A stretch of 64,000 bases of DNA. Origin: Gnetum montanum (Eukaryota; Streptophyta; Gnetopsida; Gnetales; Gnetaceae). Below are positions 58,698 through 64,000 of this stretch, in pieces. A program made the position numbers and the translations under genes. The DNA is taken from the NCBI GenBank assembly GCA_015680685.1, contig MNCI01000281.1:71761-135760 (forward strand), written 5' to 3'. Below the pieces are notes generated by a model. The model searched no databases, was not told the DNA's origin, and worked only from the letters and a program-made list of their open reading frames with translations. Numbering within the stretch: position 1 is the first letter of the stretch; each line of letters opens with the position of its first letter.

Positions 58698-61484
58698 ATG
58701 GCCTCGAAACGTGGACAACAAGAAGGTCTTGCTCAAGGTGGGAGTAAACGACCTAGGAGAGGTGGACAAGTTCCTATCGAACAACATGTAGATTAGGAGG
58801 AAAAATCATTTAGCATCCACCAAGAGGACGCTGCTACTTTACAATCAAGGTAGGCAGAAGGAGGAGCTATGGTAGCGCCTGAACAGGGACAACATCTCAT
58901 GTTGCCCTACGATTGTGTTCAGGCTATCCATGAAAGATCCACATTCACTGTGATGATTGTGGAATTAAATTTTGAATCTTTCATAGATTTTTCTTCAAAG
59001 GCTATTAGGGACCACCTCAAAGGATCCCCATTATGGCCTATCCTCTCTGAAAGAATTGCTTGGTACCTAGGGGAAACATACCAATTTTGGCACAATAGAG
59101 AACAAGGCACCACAGTTAACATTTTGGTGTGACAGTCGATTTCTCTATTCAGGCCATTTTGGAAGTATTAAACCTTCTAAATATAGGGCCAAATGTTGCT
59201 CAGTTGTCTACCTTTTTAGACCCTGATGCACGACTAGTTTGGTTGGAAAGGGCATATCGCAAGGAGGATAAGATGTTTGGAGAGTTGACGATGGAAGAGA
59301 GGATCTATTTCAAAATAGGGACTTATCACCTCTTCCCCATGAAGGGCTTAAAAATAATTTCAACATATGTGGCAAGAGGATGTGCAGTGTTGATGGGAAA
59401 GGCTAATGTTAACCTACCTCATCTATACTTTATAGAGATCCTGAGGCGGTTTAAAGAATGGAAGACAGGGAAGATGGTGTTACCCTTCCCTTGCCTTATC
59501 AGGAAGTTGTGCCAATGTGCTAGTATTAGAGGATACACCAATGATGTCCTTCAAAAAGTCCAAAATGCTTCATATGCTGAACTGCTAAAGCCACGAGCTA
59601 CAAGAAAAATCACTGGTGAGACATTGGGACCAAAACAAGAAAAAGAATAGATGGTAGGGCCAACTGCAACTCAACTTGCAGAACCCAGCCAACTTCCAAG
59701 TATGGGACCCAACCAACAATAAGAAGCAGGGCCTAGCATGGGCTAGGATCAACCACCACCATCACAAGATTATAGACCATTGATAAGCCATCTCAAGGCT
59801 GTCGCTGAGATGGTTAGTTGGGGAGGTCATGATGATGCAAATCTCTTTCGCATCATTGACGATGCCATATAACCTACGGTTTCTTTGGATCATGTAAGGG
59901 GTGAAGTGTCCATCCATACAGGAGGAGGGGAGAGCACTTGTTCATGACAGATCTCGAGGAATGCTGCATCTTTTCAAGTGCAATTAGAAACTGGTGAAGG
60001 TGCCATAGTGGTGGTCATGTAACACCAAGATGAAACAGGAGCTACAGAAGTGGTTACAAAACACATTAAAGAATCACTCAATGTACCTATTGTGCCACGA
60101 GCAGATCTTACAGGAGCACAGGATGTTCAAAATCTGGCCGAAACTTCAATGACTCCTACGGAACATGAGGATGTACTTGATCGATTGCTACAAACAGGAC
60201 AGGTAATGACGTCCTTGTTGACATCCCTTAGGATGTTACAACAATTCAATCAGACCTCATTTCCACCAAGGGGAAGCTGGTCTTGACAAAGATGAGGGCT
60301 AAGCACACTGAAGTGGAGGTGCAAAATTGCAAGAAAGGCTCGTGGCCCTACAAGTAGCACAGTGGGACCCCTCGCAATTTGTTCCTATAGACCAGCTAGA
60401 CACTTTCAAAACTGAGAAACTAAACAAACTACTGATAGAGAATAAGAAGGTGGTAGAAGAAAAAGAGAAGGTTGTTTGGGATGCCTCTGCAACACAAGCA
60501 TAAACTTATGTGCATACCAAGGCACTCAAGGCCTTACAAGAGGAAAACAAATAGCTTGTTGCCGACAACCTTCAGTTGACCTCTGTGGAAAAGCAAAAGA
60601 ATGTTCTCGAAGAACATTTTCAGTAGTTATGAGAACAACTCATCTGGATCAACCAGGACATGAATCATTTAGCCAAGGAAAATCAAACCCTCTCAATGGA
60701 GGAGGTATGCGCCATTTGCCAAAACATGACCATTGAGATAAGTGCATGGAAGAATGAGGCTAAATGACATGAAAAGCTAAAGGAGCACTTTTGGGACCAG
60801 GTGGGGATGTATAAACAGATCATTGAGAAGGATATCCATATGGCCAAGGCCCACATCAACGCTATCAGTGCTCAACACACTGATTGGTGGGTCATATTGG
60901 ACACATATGCATTCGTCCACCAGGAAGAAATTAAGAACTAGGACCTGCAGATCCAAGACCTTACAAAATACATGGAGTTGGCAAACCTGAGGTATGCCAA
61001 CCTTGCCATGTTAATAGCAGGGTGCCCAAGAATAGAGCTCGAGCAACAGGTAGCCACCACCTACATCAAATATGAAACAAAATTTGTAGAACGCAAGAAG
61101 ATATTGCAAAAACTGGAGATTGCAAATTCTAAAATTGAGGTGGTTAAAGCAAGTTACCAGGGAAAATAAGGTATCGCAATAGACTTGGCTCGACAGCTTG
61201 CAGATTTTCAAGAATATAGAGACAAAGCCAGAGCCTACAAGGAGGAACATCGGGTGTTTGCGGCTTAGTATGTCAAGGCAAATAAAATGTTTCTACAACT
61301 ATCCTGTCCATGGGAGGTGCGAACTCCATCAAACATCGGAACATTAGCATGGATGGTACAGGATCCCTGAACCAAAGAGGAGAAACTCTAGGCCATACTT
61401 CAATGCCATCAAATCTTAAGACCTGGAACACAAGACAAGGGAAAGACACCCATGGAGGAGTCACCACCACTAGGAACTACATGA
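58698..61484 (+). pseudogene. R8 aORF: accessory ORF, best-preserved middle
   Basis: Function unknown. ATG (58698) in GATTGCAGATGG opens MASKRGQQEG, then a basic KRPRRGG. The signature follows: LNFESFIDFS, SPLWPILSERIAWYL and GETYQFWHNRE (58960-59110). After a frame change the open frame 59129-59650 has WLERAYRKEDKMFGELTMEE, FPMKGLKIISTYVARGCAVL, NLPHLYFIEILRRF and MVLPFPCLIRKLC. A Thr/Gln-rich stretch and a coiled-coil second half follow, with YMELANLRYANLAML (60972-61016). It ends MEESPPLGTT and a stop (61482-61484). Stops and shifts are present. The element has no pol, so this ORF outlasted it. Confidence 0.8.
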
Positions 61485-61660
61485 GTTCCGTCAATTTTGT
61501 AGCTATAGGATTTTCTTTTGCATTCTTTTTGTTGTGTCTCAATTTTTTTCTGATCCCACACTACGGTATGAACCATTCTCACTAGTTAATAATCCCATAC
61601 CTATCCACTGTGTAATCAATGGAGCTTGTTCTCACTCTAACTCGAGGATGAGTTTTCATC

Positions 61661-61674
61661 CAGTCATGGGGGTA
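61661..61674 (+). other. R8 3' polypurine tract
   Basis: CAGTCATGGGGGTA immediately before the LTR. Confidence 0.85.
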
Positions 61675-62458
61675 CAATGAGTTATCATTTTGTTGGCCAT
61701 GATAATGTAGCCTTGATATCGTGTGCCTCCTCATCTATAAATAAGAGGTAGACAAATCTAGTAGATAGTTTTTTAGAGTTTTTAAGTGTTTAAGTTTTTA
61801 GTAGTTCTTCCTCTCAACCCTTTTCTCCCAGTGTATGCCTGTAGTATGGTGATTGTAATTGTAGAACATCCTTATTCAAGTGTGATGTACTTGGACCCAC
61901 ACATGACTAGCAATAAAGATCGAGATTACTTCATCATTGTAGTATCCACTTAGCTTAATTGTTTATTTAATTGTTATTTACTGCTTTCCTAGTTAATATC
62001 TCTCTACCCTTATCTCCTAGTAATACGAAATGAGTACGACTTAATCACGAGCATTCAAGTGTGACTACTTGGTAACTTAGTAGTGTAATTAGGCCATGAG
62101 CTTGGTAATCCTAGTGGTAGTTGTGCACGAGGTCTAAGATGTGTATGGATGATTAAGGAATGGATGCTCATTGCACTTAGGCTAGTTTAGATTCTCTCTT
62201 ACCCTTTCTCTCTCTTTCCTTCCTAGTTTAGTTAATATTATTTACCATCATACCTAGGAGTAGCATAGTGTAGGAACACATCATACACCTCACTTTGGAC
62301 TAAACCATATGTGACAAAGCTAATACTAGTCCAAGTGGGAAGACAGTTAAAAGTAACTGTCTAGCGACCACAACTAGTCTGTCTGTGGAGTTCGACCGGA
62401 TTGTGCGTGAACACTTGTGTTCATATGGTTGAGTGTAGGGGTACCTCGCCACTCATCA
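61675..62458 (+). repeat. R8 3' LTR (784 bp)
   Basis: Starts CAATGAG (decayed TGATGAG) and ends CTCATCA. TATAAATA at 61736-61743, AATAAA at 61912-61917. It lacks about 35 bp of U3 that the 5' LTR has. Confidence 0.9.
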
Positions 62459-62463
62459 TTAGT

Positions 62464-63798
62464 CAAGCTTCAAAAAAAATGCTTACCATCTATTCCAAAG
62501 TTCCACCCATCATTAGTTAGTTTCCATTTTGGATTCTCTTCTAAAAATGTCTCTAAGCCTATATCCTCCTTTGGTCCTTCTAACTAGTCACATGTATCAA
62601 AGTTTACTTCAATTAGTATGGTAGCATCTAAAGCACAAATGACCTCTTCAAAATCATTTAAAGACTTAGTTAAAAATGATGAGTTTGTGAAAATTAATGT
62701 AAGGAAATGAGTTAAAGCATCATCACGTAAAGTTTCACAATTTACTTCTTTGCCAATGCTTAATCCTACTCCACCAGTTTCTACAAGGAGCTCTTTTGCT
62801 ATTTTCTCACATACAATAGAAGTTGATACTTTGAATTTAGAATCTTTTGAGGATTTTTCAAAAGACACTCCCTCTACTTGTCCATGAACATCTTATCTTG
62901 AAATATTGAAGGCCTGATGAATAGGCTTCAATGTAAATGTGCAAAATGTTTTTTATCTAGTTCAAATATTATCTTTGATTTTTTCTTTTTTAAGAAATTG
63001 AGATTTTGGCCAATCATTTATCTCTTTTGGTTAATTTTTTTCTTCCTCACTCATTAGTTATTTCTACTTCTCATGAGTATATAAAAGGAAGCACAACCAT
63101 TCTCTTTATCTCTTATTGGAAAAATAAAATTATTTAGAGTGGTTTTGATTTTGGTCACAAGGTTACTTAGGTAATCTTTTCCTCCTCACATGGTCCTTTT
63201 AGTATATGTTCAATTTATGCTCCTAATAATTCTATAAAACATGCTCTTTCTTGGTAGGAACTAGAAATTTCTCTTTCCTCTATTCCTTGGGTATTTGTTG
63301 GTGATTTTAACATGATAGAATTTTTAGATCATAAGCTAGGGGAATATCTTTTCATCTTTCAACTTATGAGTATCAATCATGGTCTAATTTTAAAGATAAT
63401 TTTTATCTTACGGATGGTGATGAAGCTTCTACTAATGATCTTCTTCATAGATATGCCTAGAGTAATCTTCATCTAGGGCAAGCTCGCATTTACAACCATT
63501 TAGATAGGTTTATTTTTTCACTCTTTCTTTTTAGCAAGCTTCTTATGCTATTGTTGTTCATCAACATGCAACCCTATTAGATCATTTCTCCATTACCATG
63601 TCTATTCAGATTAATGGTAGTTTTCTTAGACATAATTTTCATCTTTTCTAGTTACATAGTAACTATTTCTCTTCTCCTTCTGCCCAACATCTCAAGCCTT
63701 TGGAATGCTGAACCTAGGCTCTTAGGTTAGGTGGGTTGGATTAATGGTGGCATCATGCTACCTATAGAGTGACAAATTTTGCTTGCTATTATGGTAAG
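62464..63798 (+). pseudogene. L1 LINE: ORF1 end and ORF2 endonuclease start
   Basis: This continues the L1 after R8. At 63270-63330 the frame reads IPWVFVGDFNMIEFLDHK; GDFN is the signature of the L1 apurinic-type endonuclease. Further on are a T/N-D-L-L region and HLDRFIFS, and later DHF, in the order expected of that domain. 62464-62900 is probably the ORF1 C-terminal region; its long antisense open frame (62584-62868) I take as chance. R9 cuts it at 63799 before RT. Confidence 0.65.
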
Positions 63799-64000
63799 TG
63801 ATGAGACGTGATATTGCATGCACCGCGATATTGTGGCCGTTGCGATATTGCGTACGTGATATCGCGGCGGCTCATTTCTCATCCTAGGCTAGAATTAGCG
63901 AAGCTCTGGCAGTTTAATCACTCCAGAGATAGAATATTTTCCATGTGCCCGTAGTAGGAGTCCCCAAGTGAATGGATCTTTATTCGAGTAGCTTTGTACC
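63799..64000 (+). repeat. R9: 5' part of an LTR, truncated by the window end
   Basis: TGATGAG (63799-63805) followed by CGATATTGCG/GATATCGCG palindromes (63810-63868), then CATCCTAGGCTAGAATTAGC and sequence almost identical to R5. About 40 bp holding the TATA box of R5 are missing (junction near 63872). Left flank is GTAAG. Whether it is solo or part of an element cannot be seen. Confidence 0.88.

Larger units (their letters stand above)
54291..62458 (+). mobile_element. R8: pol-less Ty3/gypsy element with gag and aORF (8.2 kb)
   Basis: 5' LTR 54291-54919, PBS, gag 55061-57016, motif 1, spacer, motif 2, aORF 58698-61484, PPT, 3' LTR 61675-62458. No protease, RT, RNase H or integrase. Target duplication TTAGT is exact (54286-54290 and 62459-62463). 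Two ambiguous bases (54582 and 57237) lie in it. Confidence 0.92.

Noticed and set aside
58698-61484. Envelope protein for the aORF
   Set aside because: Position would fit, but I see no signal peptide, transmembrane segment or Cys-rich ectodomain. The second half is charged coiled coil.

Overview
This window looks like intergenic DNA from a large, repeat-rich plant nuclear genome. It is AT-rich and I could find no host gene, rRNA or tRNA gene. Nearly everything recognisable is a decayed transposable element. The elements are plant types: Ty3/gypsy retrotransposons with Athila/Tat-like gag and pol, plant L1-type LINEs with a zf-RVT tail, an RTE-like LINE end and a tRNA-derived SINE. The age and nesting of the copies would suit a gymnosperm or another large plant genome, but the sequence does not settle the species.

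One related group of Ty3/gypsy elements dominates. Their LTRs start TGATGAG and end CTCATCA (a 7-bp inverted terminal repeat), and the primer-binding site resembles the plant tRNA-Asp type (TGGCGCCGTTGCCGGGGA), decayed at CpG sites. Layout: R1 (413-7828, +; gag, protease and 3' LTR; pol mostly deleted; gag carries an insertion, X) abuts R2 (7829-12418, -; 5' LTR and gag, rest cut off). R3 (13120-22115, -) has two LTRs, gag and an accessory ORF but no pol. R4 (25806-35913, +) has no gag, keeps decayed protease, RT and RNase H, and its 3' LTR contains a nested solo LTR, R5 (34622-35599). R6 (38467-51666, -) is the only structurally complete copy: 13.2 kb with LTRs, PBS, gag, protease, RT, RNase H, integrase, accessory ORF, PPT and a 5-bp target duplication. 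R7 (53238-54153, -) is a solo LTR. R8 (54291-62458, +) is another pol-less gag + accessory-ORF element with a target duplication. R9 starts at 63799 and runs off the window. R7, R8 and R9 sit in one L1 LINE (ORF1 from about 52560, endonuclease near 63280), which they split. Between the large elements lie SINE copies, a second L1 fragment (-, about 23450-24720), an RTE-like 3' end and a 405-bp tandem duplication.

The most notable system is the accessory ORF downstream of integrase (aORF, about 860-950 codons). Four copies (R3, R4, R6, R8) share the same start context, stop context, N-terminal signature and coiled-coil tail motif. I do not recognise it as an envelope or any known enzyme. It persists in R3 and R8, which have lost all pol genes. 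Copies also share extra internal polypurine-tract-like motifs, a conserved non-coding block about 535 bp before the second of them, and an acceptor-like TTGYAG at the aORF start. All frames carry stops or frameshifts, so no copy seen here could make intact proteins.
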